A DNA stretch of 64,000 nucleotides from Anthoceros angustus (Eukaryota > Streptophyta > Anthocerotopsida > Anthocerotales > Anthocerotaceae). The notes under the pieces are model-generated. The model was not told the origin of the DNA, searched no databases, and was given only the letters and a program-made list of their open reading frames with translations. Both the position numbers and the translations under genes were made by a program. Positions 31,700 through 43,959 of the stretch are shown piece by piece. The DNA lies in assembly GCA_010909165.1 (NCBI GenBank), contig VJWM01000044.1, forward strand, positions 1,054,001 through 1,118,000, read 5' to 3'. Numbering within the stretch: the first letter of the stretch is position 1; every line of letters begins with the position of its first letter.

Positions 31700-34600
31700 G
31701 ATGATTTGCTGCAACCGGTGCCGGTGCCGTTCCCTCGCAACACCGGCTGTGCACAAGACCTAGACGCTCGATTGCAGCAAGTCGCCAGCAGACGCTCGCA
31801 ACCCGCACACGAAATGGTCGCCGGGAGTTAAAAGAATGTTTGGGGCCATACCAAAGTTAGGCTATCCCCTCCACACTGGCTGGGTCACGGAACTTCCGAA
31901 AATTATGTAAAACTCTGTAGGAGGAGACGATGCTGTATTCGCTCAGTATGTTACATCTGAATTGGTGAAAGGAATGCAGGTGCACTGCTAAACTGAGAGA
32001 AGAGGACTGTAGTCCGATGTGCTCACGCAAAGCTCGCCGACTGAGGAATCTGGGAGAGAGCCTCCATGGTGGACAGCTTGGATGGCTACGTTCAAGCCTT
32101 GGGCTAGAAGGCAAGGACTTGCAAGGAGGTCAAGTTTTTGGCACGAAACCATGAGTGCTGGCACCGGATGTTTGACACAGGTATTTGCACATCTCAGCAG
32201 GCGGAGGCACGTCGATTCTAGGAATCAGGTCAAGATAAGTCAGCTTGGAAGCCTCAACCTGCTCTTCCCTGCCAAGGAAGAACAGTGGTTTATGATGGAT
32301 CGGAGACGGGCAAGCCTGACTGATGTGCACCTAAACTAGGAGAGGACAGGAACCTTTGGCATACGTGAGAAAACCATACAATGGAGAAGAACGACGGAGG
32401 CATCGTGACGAAGAGTAGCTGCCATGGCGACAGAGTTTCGCCTCCCTCGGTCAGCATGCAGTTTTCAGTCTGCTACCTTTGCATATAACGCCTTTCACCA
32501 AACCGAACGAGTACAGAGTCGCACAACCAAGTCGGGAGCTGCCCCTGCTGCGCATCTTCCGGCTTGGTAGTTCGACATTGTACAGGCGGGTGATCGGAGA
32601 TTTCCGTGAGGACATACATCCGGCGGACATCCTGCATGCAATGCCATAACCCAAACTCCTAACACGGCACCCAAGAGCAGCGGGACATAGTCGAAGCACA
32701 CATGTACCAAGGACATCCCGTAGTAGGGTTTGCCAGACTGTTTCAGGAGTTAAAATTTATGACCCATTTATGCGACAAATCTCTATGCGCTAGGGATTTG
32801 ACGCACACATACATCTTGCAATAATTACGATAAAAAAAACATGATGTAATTTACTAAGATATGTACCTGATGCATGTTATAATTTTTTAACTGAAACTAT
32901 AAGAGATTTGTTTCTATGATATACCGGCAATGGTGATTTCTGCTTTGTAACCTCTAAACAATCACCCCTATTTTCCAAGAAATTCAAGCATTGTAGTTTC
33001 TGATTTTCTACAAGCGCTATGATTAGACATCAATTCCGACAAAATAAGGTAGTACGAAGCTCTATATGTGCTTCCCAACAAGCCTATGGTTGCCCTCATG
33101 GGAGCAAAATTGTAGTTTCGAGTATGAAAGGAACTTCCTCAAAGGTTTCGATTGAGATGCCCTTCTTCGGCCTCTTTCGAAGTGTTTAGGGGACGAGCTC
33201 ATGGGCAAAACACATGTGGAGATGCAAGAGGATCATTGCTAGTCACCATGAGAAATCCAAGGAAATTTGACATATAGTTCATCAGATACATCAAGAGAAA
33301 CGGCAGGGCCCTTCACAAAATGGACCCACCATGGCAGCAAGCTTCCATCCCAACTATCCTAATCGAGTTCATAAAATTGGCCCCTATGTACAAAGTGGAG
33401 ATCACGCAGTCCGTGCCGCGCATGCGAAGCTCCTCCTTGAGTAGTTGCCACCAGTAGACGCAGGACAAGAAAGCCCCCCTGTCTTTGAGGCAACCCGAGG
33501 AAACCTGTCCTCCCATCCATTGGCCACCACCCACATTCCTCATCCCGGTCTCCCGTAGCTGGGATTATCTCTCCTACCACTCACATATTAGTTCACTAAA
33601 AATCTCAGAGGCGGAGGACACGAGGATACCCGGAGCCCACGAGGAACCCATCTCTCGGCCTCCGACTCTCCTCCACTCCCCTTGCTCGCTGTACTTGCAT
33701 AGTTAGAGGCGCAGTCAAGCTTTTCATCTAGAACAAATACAAAAACTCTCGAACAACATGTAGTACAGAACCGCACTTCCAATGTGGAGACGAGAAGTAG
33801 TAGCATGCCGCCAGCACGAACAAGAACGACTTCCTCAACTCCTACTCCATCTCCACACTCAGGTGGAAAGTTGGGATATGCCACCATTGTCGGTTCCCCT
33901 CGAACATATAGTGGATACCCCCCGGGCCCGAGGGTAGCACATTCTCGAAAGCCCGTGGAATTACAGAGCATAAACTCGCAAGGACAGTCTCTGCCTAAGC
34001 CTCTGCCAAGTCCGCCCACCCAGTCTCCATTCCCACCCAGAGCTTCCCAATTTCCATTTCAACCTGGTTCCCCCCGAGTCTCCAACGGTGGAAGACCTCC
34101 ATCACCGGGTGCCCACGCTGATTACGGATGGCAACGCTGATCAGGCCACTAAGGCAAACTGGTTCATGCGGGCTCCCATATACATGATCAAGACCCTACT
34201 GTCCAATATCTGGACCTCGACCTCAAAGAAATTTGTTTCCCTCCCACAAATAAGGAACATGGCATGATCTCGGGATGAGGTGATGCATGCTACACATCGC
34301 CGCAATTTGAGTGGGTCAACAGCCCGATGAGCCCAGGCTACACTTTACACTGTCAGTGCAAGCTCTTGTGCATGCTAAGTTCCGCCCTCCCATGTATGTC
34401 ATAAGGCAACCTGGATGCGAGAGTACTGGGATGATTCAACGGTTTTGCTGGGCTCTTCCAATGCCCAAGAGGCCCCAGCTACTCCACTTTTGTCACACAC
34501 ATGTCCTGCTTGAATCAGCCCACACTTGCATCATCATAAACTTTCAAGTACTAAGACTCCAAAGTTTTTAGCAAACGTGGCTGCCATAGAGGTGGTTGCA

Positions 34601-37600
34601 CTTGAAGAACTGTGACATTTGTCTCTTCCAGCAAACACAGGTAAATTCTCCATCTTGAGTGGGACCTCGTGCACGTGGATTGGATCGCCTAGCCCTCCGT
34701 GCTCCAACTTCGCCCACCAAGTCTACTTCTTCTTCCTCTCACCTTATGACATCCTCCCGTGCGTGTGCACTTTCTCCCGATCCTCCATAAAGTAAGCAAG
34801 CTCATCAGTATTTGAATCTATGTCCTCCAAGCTTGAAGCCCGGCAACTTCCACTCCTACTCCCACTGGGTTTTGGTCTACCGTTCATGGACTGCTAAGTG
34901 TCCCCCACTACTTCCTCGCTCGCCCTCCGAGAGCGCCTCGCATTCACAATTTTCGCCGGCTTAACGGAAGCCTCAACTGAACCGCACTTGCAATTTCAAC
35001 CATGAATGTAGCAATGCACCAGCCTCTCCTCGTGCCCATCTTCGCCATCGCTTGCTTGCTGGGCTGCACCTTTTGGCACCTCAACTCTGGGCGCGGACAG
35101 GACGAGCACTCTTGGCAAGGCCAAACGAGGTGTGGGCTGCCGACGTTGGCACGGTGATGAGCGGCACTTCGGGGCCAAACACGGAGCCATGGGCCGTGTG
35201 GCGCGGGTGCCACATGATTGCGTCCATTCCCACCTTAACTACAGTAATAAGCGTAGTCGGATCAACCAAGGACCGTTGTCGCAACGCCCCGCTAATCATG
35301 AAGCACACTTTGATGAATTGCATTCATCAACGCCGGCGGTGATGTCAGTCCGTATCCTCACGCCCACCCTTGGTTTTGTAGAGCCTTGATTGAAACACTG
35401 TCGCACAAAGCCGGGTTCCCATGCAGAATGAGCGGACTCAATCACTTGGCTCGGATTGGCAACAACCCATAACCTTTCTTTGGGCTCTTCCAATGCCCAG
35501 AAGCTACTCCACTTTTGTCACACACATGTCTGCTTGAATCACACTTGCATCATCATAAACTTTCAAGTACTAAGACTCCAAAGTTTTTAGCAAACGTGGC
35601 TGCCATAGAGGTGGTTGCACTTGAAGAACTGTGACATTTGTCTCTTCCAGCAAACACAGGTAAATTCTCCATCTTGAGTGGGACCTCGTGCACGTGGATT
35701 GGATCGCCTAGCCCTCTGTGCTCCGGTAACTTTCGCCCACCAAGTCTACTTCTTTCTTCCTCTCACCTTATGACATCCTCCCGTCGCAGCGTGTGCACTT
35801 TCTCCCGATCCTCCATAAAGTAAGCAAGCTCATCAGTATTTGAATCTATGTCCTCCAAGCTTGAAGCCCGGCAACTTCCACTCCTACTCCCACTGGGTTT
35901 TGGTCTACCGTTCATGGACTGCTAAGTGTCCCCCACTACTTCCTCGTTCGTCCTCTCCGAGAGCGCTCCTGCATTCACAATTTTCGCTCGAAGCGGAACG
36001 AGCGAAGCCTCAACCTGAACCGCACTTGCAATTTCAACCATGAATGTAGCAGCTGCAAGTTCAGCCTCCCCCTCCTCGTGCCCATCTTCGTCATCGCTTG
36101 CTTGCTGGGCTGCACCTTTTGGCACCTCAACTCTGGGCGCGGACAGGACGAGCACTCTTGGCAAGGCCAAACGAGGTGTGGGCTGCCGACGTTGGCACGG
36201 TGATGAGCGGCACTTCGGGGCCAAACACGGAGCCATGGGCCGTGTGGCGCGGGTGCCACATGATTGCGTCCATTCCCACCTTTCTTAATAAGCGTGGTCG
36301 GATCAACCAGGACCGTTGTCGCGCCCGCTAATCATGAAGCACACTTTGATGAATTGCATTCATCATGGCGTGATGATGTCGGTCGTATCCTCACGCCCAC
36401 CCTTGGTTTTGTAGAGCCTTGATTGAAACACTGTCGCACAAAGCCGGGTTCCCATGCAGAATGAGCGGACTCAATCACTTGGCTCGGATTGGCAACAACC
36501 CATAACTGCTCTTTGGCGAATCATGTACTGGTGCTTACGTTTTGCATATGTATGATGGCTAAATCGAGGTCCACATGGGAAACCGTGGCAAAACCATTTT
36601 AGCCAAAAGAAATTTATGGCTAAATCTTCCTTCCCCAGCAAAACCAGAGTTCACGGTAGAGAATCTTTGTAATTTGGCAACAGCATGACATGCCCGATTC
36701 ATGCAGCATGTCCCGATATATATGTCCCGGTCAGGATATGTGCCTCTTCAGCAACTCTCCTAGCAAGGGAGCACTAGTGAAAATTTTATCGAAGCTAACA
36801 TGGCGATGAGCTCCGCCCACATGTTCACATAACCCTATGACCCCTTTCATCCCAAGCTCATCCTAGCCTTTATATTCTTTTTTGACACAGAGAGTCTTTA
36901 CTAGCTTGCTAGTGGCTTCATTATCATGATCGACCATGTCATCATCATCGGTTAAGATGTCATTCGGATCACATCGGAGTGGGTCCTTCCCCCCATATAT
37001 TTGAAAATCATGCATACACCTGGTAACATTACCACATAGCATCCACACTTTTAACCCCCACTTTACAGGCTTAGAAGCCATATATTGCATTCTGAGACAT
37101 TTCCTATTTCAGCATGCAACCATAGCCTCATCAATAGTGAGCTCTTGGGGTTCACTCAATAGTCTCAATCAATAGCCTTAGCACTACTAGCAGCTGGTGG
37201 AGCTAAGCTTGCGTGGTAGGCGAAGACTTCGCTGGTGGCAACCTTATAGGAGCACCGGCAGACCGAGGCCTGCGAATGGGAGTTCCGCGAGCCACCACAT
37301 CTCGACAGCCAGTTTGCAACACATGACTACCAGGTGGCGGAGAGAGATCTTTGAGTGTGCCACCTTGAAGAATGTCACCTTCCATGTTGTCTTGGGCAGA
37401 GATGTGGCAATCTTTAAAGACAACGGTGGAGAATGGATGAAAGACTAAGAGTGCATAGCATTGTGACATTGCAATAAAGCCATGATAGAGGATTGAGAGT
37501 CATCATCTACTTTGCCTTTAACCTTTATCGTCGAGTCACCTCACCATTTTCTCGAGACACCTCACAATTTTCTCATATTGCCACTTCACAATTTTCTGGT

Positions 37601-38786
37601 ATTGCCATTTAGCATGTCTCCATTAAAGCGCGAGGCAAGGTGAGCATCTCCCGTTGACAAAATTTTTCCAATTATCCCATCAAGGGTATCAATAGCATAA
37701 TCACTAAAGCATCCAAGCATTTCAACTATTCTAAAGAAAATCCAAGAATACCAATGACCACCTTGAGATTAAAACGTGAAGAGCAACCTTCCCAACCGAG
37801 CATAAAAAATGACTGTCTAGGGGAGCCCTCACGCCTTATCATGGCAGCCTAGAGGCTTTCTTCATCCCGAAATAATGCTTTCTTCAACTTTAAACACGCT
37901 CGCTCTCTTTAGGCTCGCTATACAGATGGTTGAAGTGCTTGAACGAGGTAAAGAGTTTGGGAAGTGTGGGAAGGGCAGGAAGGAAAGAGCAAAAACCCAA
38001 GAGAATTACCAAATAATTACAAAATTTTAATTTATAAAAAATCAACACAATGTAAATATATCATAATAAACGGAAAACAAAACATGTGCTCGTGTGTACT
38101 TTTTGCTGTTTCATAAAGGCTTGCGCACTGCCTCCGCCTGTGAGCCAGTGCACTCATAGGCAACTACTTACTCACCACCAGCCTGATTTAGAGCTCTGAC
38201 GGCTTGGTCATTTCTCCACCACCTTGTGTTCGCTGTTGTGAGATCTCTCTTTCAGCTTGACCTGCTTGTCCAGTCTATGAACAGTCCAGAACTTGAATGA
38301 GGATACTCTTAAGTCTCAGCATACAACAGGCTTACACATACAGGGCAAATACAGATTGACAAGAGTTAAAGAGCGGGCTCACATGTTAGAGAAAGGGATG
38401 CCAACAACAACCTGAGCTAGTCAAAGAATCTGTGAAGACGACGGCAAAAACACAACATAACCTACTGTGATATCTGTCATGGTGCAAGAAGACCTAGACC
38501 GAATCCCAGGGTACGATGCTTCATTACAGGATACGACTGCTCGTGCATTATGGTCTGCAAAGTTTCGACCTTCTGATACCTGCAAGCAATACAGACTTAG
38601 AGCAGAATACATCACCACCTGGATTCCCAGTACCAGTTCTGATACTGAAAACTAACTAGAGGCTTTCAGCGGAAAATCATGCGTGACACAGGAGAGAACA
38701 GCACCTTTCAACGGAATACAGCCAAAAATGGAGCTCCACCTAAGTGACTCTTTGATGGACTAGAGTTATCTGTTCAGGACTTCGAG
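31700..38786. other. long gene-poor region with a ~1 kb tandem duplication
   Basis: The stretch next to the PAE gene (31700-32700) holds its promoter and no other supported gene. 32750-33300 is AT-rich. 33300-38700 has scattered short ORFs without family features; the largest repeat is described separately (34450-36515). Nothing else recognised. Confidence 0.45.
34450..36515. repeat. ~1.03 kb tandem direct duplication
   Basis: Copy 1 is about 34450-35482 and copy 2 about 35483-36515. They share long near-identical stretches (for example CATCATCATAAACTTTCAAG, ACACGGAGCCATGGGCCGTG, CAATCACTTGGCTCGGATTG) but differ by small indels. The copies contain parallel short frames on both strands that I do not consider genes. 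Confidence 0.9.
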
Positions 38787-40360
38787 CTACATCGAGCATC
38801 AATCTGCGGCAGCTTTGCTAAGCTCTCACCCAGAGCTTTCTCATTCCCAACCAAAAAGCTATGTACCAGTCCATCCACGTCTGTCCACCAGCTCTGTCCA
38901 GGTTCCTTCCACGCCTAGATTTTTTTTCCTTCTCTCCTGTATCTCCTGTGCCTGGTCCCACATCTGGGAATCGGTGTATCTGTTGGACATCAACACGTAT
39001 GCTGCAGCATCCTTCCTGTCCACCTGCATTCCTTAATCAAAAGCACAGCGTCCCACGTCCACGTTGCTCCACTTTCGACAAGCACCCAACAGAGTGTGCC
39101 ACACTGTAGCATTGGGCGTTACAGGCATTGATCTTGCCAAAGCCAGTGCCTCCTCCAGCTGTCCCACACGGCCCAGGAGATCCACCATGCGGGTGTAGTG
39201 CTCCACCGTGGGGATGATTCCATACTGGCTGCTCATAGCCTCGAAGTTCTCCCATTCCTGGCCCATTCCCTGCTGGGAATATCTTGCTATCAAGGCAGTC
39301 TATGTCACCTCGTTTTTCTGACTAAGTCCATCAAACACTCTCTGAGCGTCTTCCAAGCTGCCACACTTAGCATACATGTTAACCAAACTGCTCGCTACAA
39401 ACACATCGGCACGATGCTCTCGTTCTCTAATTCGTGTATGAAGCTGCTTCCCTTCCTCCAAAGCTGCGGTCCCTACACTTGCACATGCCTGCAGAAGGCA
39501 CACAAATGTCACTAAGCTGGGCACAGCCATGCCTTCTTTCTGCATAGCACCGTAGATACGGAGGGCTTCTCTGCTGGGAATATGCTGCTATCATCACAGT
39601 CCACGTGACCACATCTTTGTGACTAAGTCCATCAAACACTCTCTGAGCGTCGTACAAGCTCCCACACTTGGCATACATGTCCACCAAGCTGTTCCAGACG
39701 AACAAATCACGCTCTACGCCAGTTGCCGCCACATCAGCATGCACCTGCTGCCCAGTTGTCCAGTCTGATCCCCTTTGCACAAGCCTGAAGGGCTGCCACA
39801 ACGACATGTCTGTCTGGATTCACACCGGACCTGCACATCCGATGATACAGCTCTATGGCCCGCTTGTCCTGCATGTGTTTAACATGCGCAGAAATTATGG
39901 CAGACCATGTGAAGGCATCAGGCATGGCGATCACTTCAAACACATCCATCGCGTCTTGCAACCTGCCATGCTAAGCATACAGTCGCAGTAGGTGGAAGCC
40001 CAGGAACGTATCTGACAGGTAACCTATCTTCACCGTGCAAGCATGGACTCGCCTACCCAGAACCAGATTCTTCTTGGCTGAACATTTCTTCAGCGAAGTG
40101 GCAAAGAGAGATTTGGAAATACAACGGTCTGTCGACACCAGAACTTCCAACGCTTCAACAGCCTCAGTAAGATGTCCACCATGGCATAGCTTGCTCACGG
40201 TTTCGGCTGTCACGCCCATATACTGAGCTGTCAAATTCTTCACCGAGAGGATCTGCTCAAATTTCCTGGAAGAGACATCTCCAGCCAGACATTGCCTTGG
40301 ATGGGCCGTCTTTCTCGTCAGGGTGCTGCACCCCCCCAAGTTCGATATCCTTAGCTCCAA
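38787..40360 (-). pseudogene. decayed PLS-class PPR gene with E-type C terminus
   Basis: Starts MELRISNLGG at 40360 and reads as PPR repeats (NSLVDMYAKCGSLYDAQRVF, TWTVMIAAYSQQ, VNMYAKCGSLEDAQRVFDGL) followed by an E-like region (YTRMVDLLGRVGQLEEA, TVWHTLLGACRKWSNV, HSFLVGNE). Breaks: in-frame TAG at 39971-39973 (Lys expected), a frameshift in a C run near 39770, a second near 39570, TAG at 39300-39302 (Trp expected), an apparent internal deletion of about one repeat near 39250, and TAA at 39033-39035. No intron model removes all of these, so I call it a pseudogene. No DYW domain is seen. Confidence 0.88.
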
Positions 40361-40638
40361 CGCTTGCTTCCTCGAAGCCAGTTCAGCGGGTAATCTTCCA
40401 TGACAACCGACCTACCACTCTACTGTATCCGTGCATAACGTATTTGCAAGATGCCCTCTTTATTGTAAAAAGATGAAGTTCGTGACACTCAAGAATTTGT
40501 TGAAACTGTATTAATGGATACACCCTTTATTTCTTTTGGAACTACGCACAATGCAACGCATCCTTATATATTGATGAGATTATTCTATTTATCCCTTGTG
40601 TATATCTCACATCTTTTACTTTTGTAAACAAGTTCAAA
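40361..40638. other. intergenic between PPR pseudogene and proline-rich gene
   Basis: AT-rich; probably 3' UTR of the proline-rich gene. No gene seen. Confidence 0.4.
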
Positions 40639-41464
40639 CTATAATTCATCGTGGAGTTCCCATTCACAAGTACATCCTGGATCCGGATCTCCACATGGTG
40701 TTCCAACTGCAAATTGTCGCTTGTTAGCACCACATGTACAATCATCTTAGATGTAATTATGCAAATATGAAGAATGTATGTGAGTACCTATTGGTGTTGA
40801 AGGTGGAGCCGGCCCATGTGTTGGAGGATTCCTTGTTGGTGTTGGAGCCGGCACAAGTGTTGGAGGATTCCTTGTTGGTGTTGGAGCCGGCACAAGTGTT
40901 GGAGGATTTGTCGTTGGTATTGGAGCAGGCACGTGTGTTGGAGGATTCATTGTTGGTGCGGGAGCATATATTGGAGGATTCATTGTTGGTGCGTGAGCAG
41001 GTAAGGGAGGAGATCCAGACGGTCCAAAAGGGATGGTGGGGGGCAGATCAGAAAATGGTGGAAGAAACTTCACGGGACTTGGAACATGAGCATGTTTAGG
41101 TGGAGAATGAAAAGATGGAGGATCAGTACTAGGTGAGGGTGAAAAAGGCCATGGTTCATCACCTCCTTCTGGAGGAGGTCTCCATGGTGGTGGGTTTTCC
41201 GTGGTTGCACCTTTAACTGTTTTGGAAGAACTATAACACGCAAGACACAATTAGTCCAATCCACAACATATAGACTCCACCTTTTTTTTCAAACGTCACA
41301 TTCATAAAAGTGAAAATCATAATTCAAAGCTTGTACCTCTCAAACATAGATTCTTCACTAGCCATCCCAGATAAAGATTGTGAAAACCTTGTTTCACCTT
41401 GAACAAAGAATATAAGAGCAACAACTGTATAAAGATACCCTAACATGGTTGTAAAGCAAGACAT
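40639..41464 (-). CDS. secreted proline-rich repeat protein with Cys-containing tail, 3 exons (212 aa)
   Basis: Exons in transcript order: 41464-41337, 41230-40788, 40706-40639, with consistent phases. Exon 1 encodes a signal peptide (MSCFTTMLGYLYTVVALIFF, likely cleaved just after, near VQG). Exon 2 is a Pro-rich extracellular-type domain: PPPWRPPPEGG, then HSPPKHAHVPSPVKFLPP, then 13-residue repeats of the form APTPTRNPPTLVP. Exon 3 adds a short tail, VGTPCGDPDPGCTCEWELHD, with three Cys. Pro-rich repeats without the SPPPP of extensins suggest a cell-wall PRP-like or secreted structural protein. The family is not recognised; the Cys tail is distinctive. The model rests on three in-frame joins and a clear signal peptide. 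Confidence 0.72.
40818..40975 (-). repeat. 39-bp coding minisatellite in the proline-rich protein
   Basis: The first two units (40818-40856, 40857-40895) are nearly identical, beginning GTGTTGGAGGATTCCTTGTT on the plus strand. Two or three more diverged or shortened units follow. They encode the 13-residue Pro repeats in frame (39 = 13 x 3). Confidence 0.9.
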
Positions 41465-43256
41465 TGCAAAACTTTCCAGCTATTTATGACTATCAAAATC
41501 ATTTGGAAAAGCTCTAAGATATCTCTCACATATATAAACTCAAGTGCATACTTTTCTCGATAGAGACTAACATGCATAGTTTTTCTCGAGAATGAGAGAA
41601 AATTGATTTTTTTAGATAAAAAATAATAATATGAGAAAATTTGATTTTTTTAGAGAAAGAATAATAATACGAGAGTTATGATCAAAAAAATATGTAATGA
41701 AAGATGCCTTCTTATTGTAAAATATAAATGCATAATAGTCATATAGTATAGACATTCGATTTGGGGCTATCACCTAGACATGTATATGTATGGATACTTC
41801 TTTTATCTATTTCATTACATGCACTTAAATTGTTGGAAACAAGAAATGTATCACTTAATTGCAAGGTGGTGGGTTATAGAATGGTTGTGATGTGATTTAC
41901 AACATATGAAATGCAAAAACGTGTGGCATGGCCCTTGGGTGTGACTGATATACATGAGGTGCACAACATATAAAATGCAAGAACGACCCTTGGTTGTGCT
42001 TGGTACTAATGATTCACAACATATAAAATGCAGGCATGGCCCTTGGGTGAGACTGGTATTCGTGGTTCACAACAAATAAAATGCAGGCGTGACCATTCAT
42101 TAGTATGTATAGACAACGCCCCATTTATTGGGCACGCTAGCCTCCCTTGTGTGTGGTCTTCGGCACGAGATTACCTGCTGATAAAAATAAAAGTAAAGTA
42201 AAGACCCCTGGGCGTGGTTATTACTTGCTTTGTTGAACCCGACCATACCAAGTGATTTATCTTCTATGATTTAAAACTAAACTTGATTTACATATTGTGT
42301 TGAATATAGCCCACGCGAATTAATTTACCTAGTATGATAAAATCTATTGATAGGCTACATGGTATATCATACCTAACATGTAGAGCTAAGTGCTAAAAAC
42401 ACTTCCGAGGAAACTAATGATAGTGAATAGTTTCCATGCTTATATTTTCATCTATTGCATTTGCTTCACACTGTAAACTTCACGCCATGTTCATCCACTA
42501 GCAGCCATGTTGTAAATTTGGTGGTTTGGCAGTTGTGTTGAGATATCGATGATGTTGTGAAACATATTCCCCTTTTTTTGATGGGGGTATAGGGTTTGGA
42601 GGGGCGACACAATATCATCTCCTTGTCGATGGGAAAAGGGAGGGACTGAGCTCTTCCTTATGTCCATCTTGTAAAAGAGAATTGTAGAGAATTAGTACAT
42701 GGAAAGGTGAAACAAATGTCATGGCGACGCTGAGAAGTTCCTTTGATAGTGCAATCGACAGCCTGCGAGCTCTGTTTGCAGCACAAGATCAAAGGGCTGA
42801 GATTGATAGTAAAGCCCTAAGAGCACGGTTTGGTTCACAACTGCAAAAAATTGCAAAATGTGCAAGCTCAAAATTGAAGAATTAACCTCAAAAGTGACTC
42901 AAGAGCTCTAGCATTTTCAAGCTTGGTAGCTACTTATCGAAGGTTCTTCTCCCCTTCTAACTGCTCATGATTTAGCTCATTTTCTAGTAGAAGATTGTAA
43001 CTTGGAGGTTAAGCACTAGGCTGACAGTCGACCAAAAGAGGATACATTGAAGCATATTTTTGAAAGGATGAAGAAAGTTGACTTGTATTACTTGTACCCC
43101 ATATGTGAGTTCTTAAGTGTGAGGGCACTCATTGATGAGCCCATTCTTGGATGCAAGCCAGGACAGATGTAGTAAATCTCCCGCTGGGACATCAGTGTGT
43201 GTGGAACTGCTAATGTAGGGTTGAGAAAACGGCCCCCATGAGTCCTTAGTCTACAA
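41465..43256. other. AT-rich intergenic region with tandem repeats
   Basis: 41580-41700 has repeated TTTTTTAGA and GATAATAATA-like tracts. 41900-42095 holds a four-unit tandem repeat (separate entry). A 54-codon plus frame starting ATGGCGACGCTGAGAAGTTC at 42720 has coiled-coil-like composition (LRALFAAQDQRAEID) but stops early, with related open sequence continuing in another frame. It may be a gene fragment. Confidence 0.45.
41900..42095. repeat. ~60 bp tandem repeat, about 3-4 units
   Basis: Units share CACAACATATAAAATGCAGG followed by CATGGCCCTTGGGTGTGACT and a GGTAT end. The units are diverged by substitutions and small indels. Confidence 0.75.
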
Positions 43257-43559
43257 TTAGTCCCCATTGTGGAGGTCCTGAGCACCTCCCTTTTGGGGGT
43301 TTTCCATTTGTTGAAAGAAAAAGGCCAAGAGCTTGGTGTATGCTTTCTCTCCTTCTTGCTTGTACTTTTTCTTCATGACCTCTATTTTATGCTTGCATTG
43401 CTTCAAACGTACGGTCCAAGAATAATATCTTAACGGTGAAACCAAACTGCAAATTTCTTGACACTTCTTTAGCTCCATATTGGCCTCGTTCACCTGAAAA
43501 TATTTCTCTTCAAACAACAAAGTTAGTTTTTGGGCGCCTTCATGTGTCCAAGTCGCCAT
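43257..43559 (-). CDS. trihelix/Myb-SANT-like DNA-binding fragment (100 codons)
   Basis: The frame from 43559 reads MATWTHEGAQKLTLLFEEKY, then a middle helix, then WTVRLKQCKHKIEVMKKKYK. The WT start, the central helix and the QCKHK...KKKYK third helix match the spacing of trihelix (GT-factor) or transposon-associated Myb/SANT-like domains. Trihelix proteins bind GT-rich DNA; similar domains occur in Harbinger-type transposon accessory proteins. It lies alone in a repeat-rich region and is only domain-sized, so it may be a pseudogene or a transposon-derived piece, or an intron may hide a second exon. Confidence 0.5.
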   Translation of the reverse strand: MATWTHEGAQKLTLLFEEKYFQVNEANMELKKCQEICSLVSPLRYYSWTVRLKQCKHKIEVMKKKYKQEGEKAYTKLLAFFFQQMENPQKGGAQDLHNGD

Positions 43560-43959
43560 CTCCTGACCAACCTGTTGGCTTCACTATTCGACATGATTGG
43601 GGGGAAAATATGCCATAGAACGCGGCAGATCCGCCATTGCTTTCTTTTCGAAGCTGGCTAGGGCGCAACGCAGCTTGGTACGGCTTGTGAATCTTAATAT
43701 TTATTATTTAGTACATTGCATAACATCTCGAGCGACCAAGATACACCCGATCGAGATGGAGCACGGGCGAGAGCAGCATATGCCGCAGGCATTGCAAACA
43801 CGAGGTCCGCCCGTAGTCGCAGAGAAGAGCGCATATGAAGTCGTAGCGTCTTTTAATATGCAAGCCCGGTCATCACGGAATTCACCCCGGAGAGATTTGA
43901 GGGTCTTGAGTCACACTTTAAACCGTATTTCGTGCTACCTGGAGTCAACTCGAACAAAA
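43560..43959. other. short intergenic stretch up to the retrotransposon boundary
   Basis: No gene recognised. Base composition changes sharply to GC-rich at about 43960, where LTR homology begins. Confidence 0.4.

Noticed and set aside
31857-32114. Minus-strand frame upstream of PAE1
   Set aside because: It has a basic start but no conserved domain; it probably lies in the promoter region.
40734-41099. Plus-strand frame with repeated VLEDSLLVLEPAQ units
   Set aside because: Antisense of the proline-rich gene's 39-bp repeat. The minus strand has a signal peptide and in-frame introns; the plus strand has neither.
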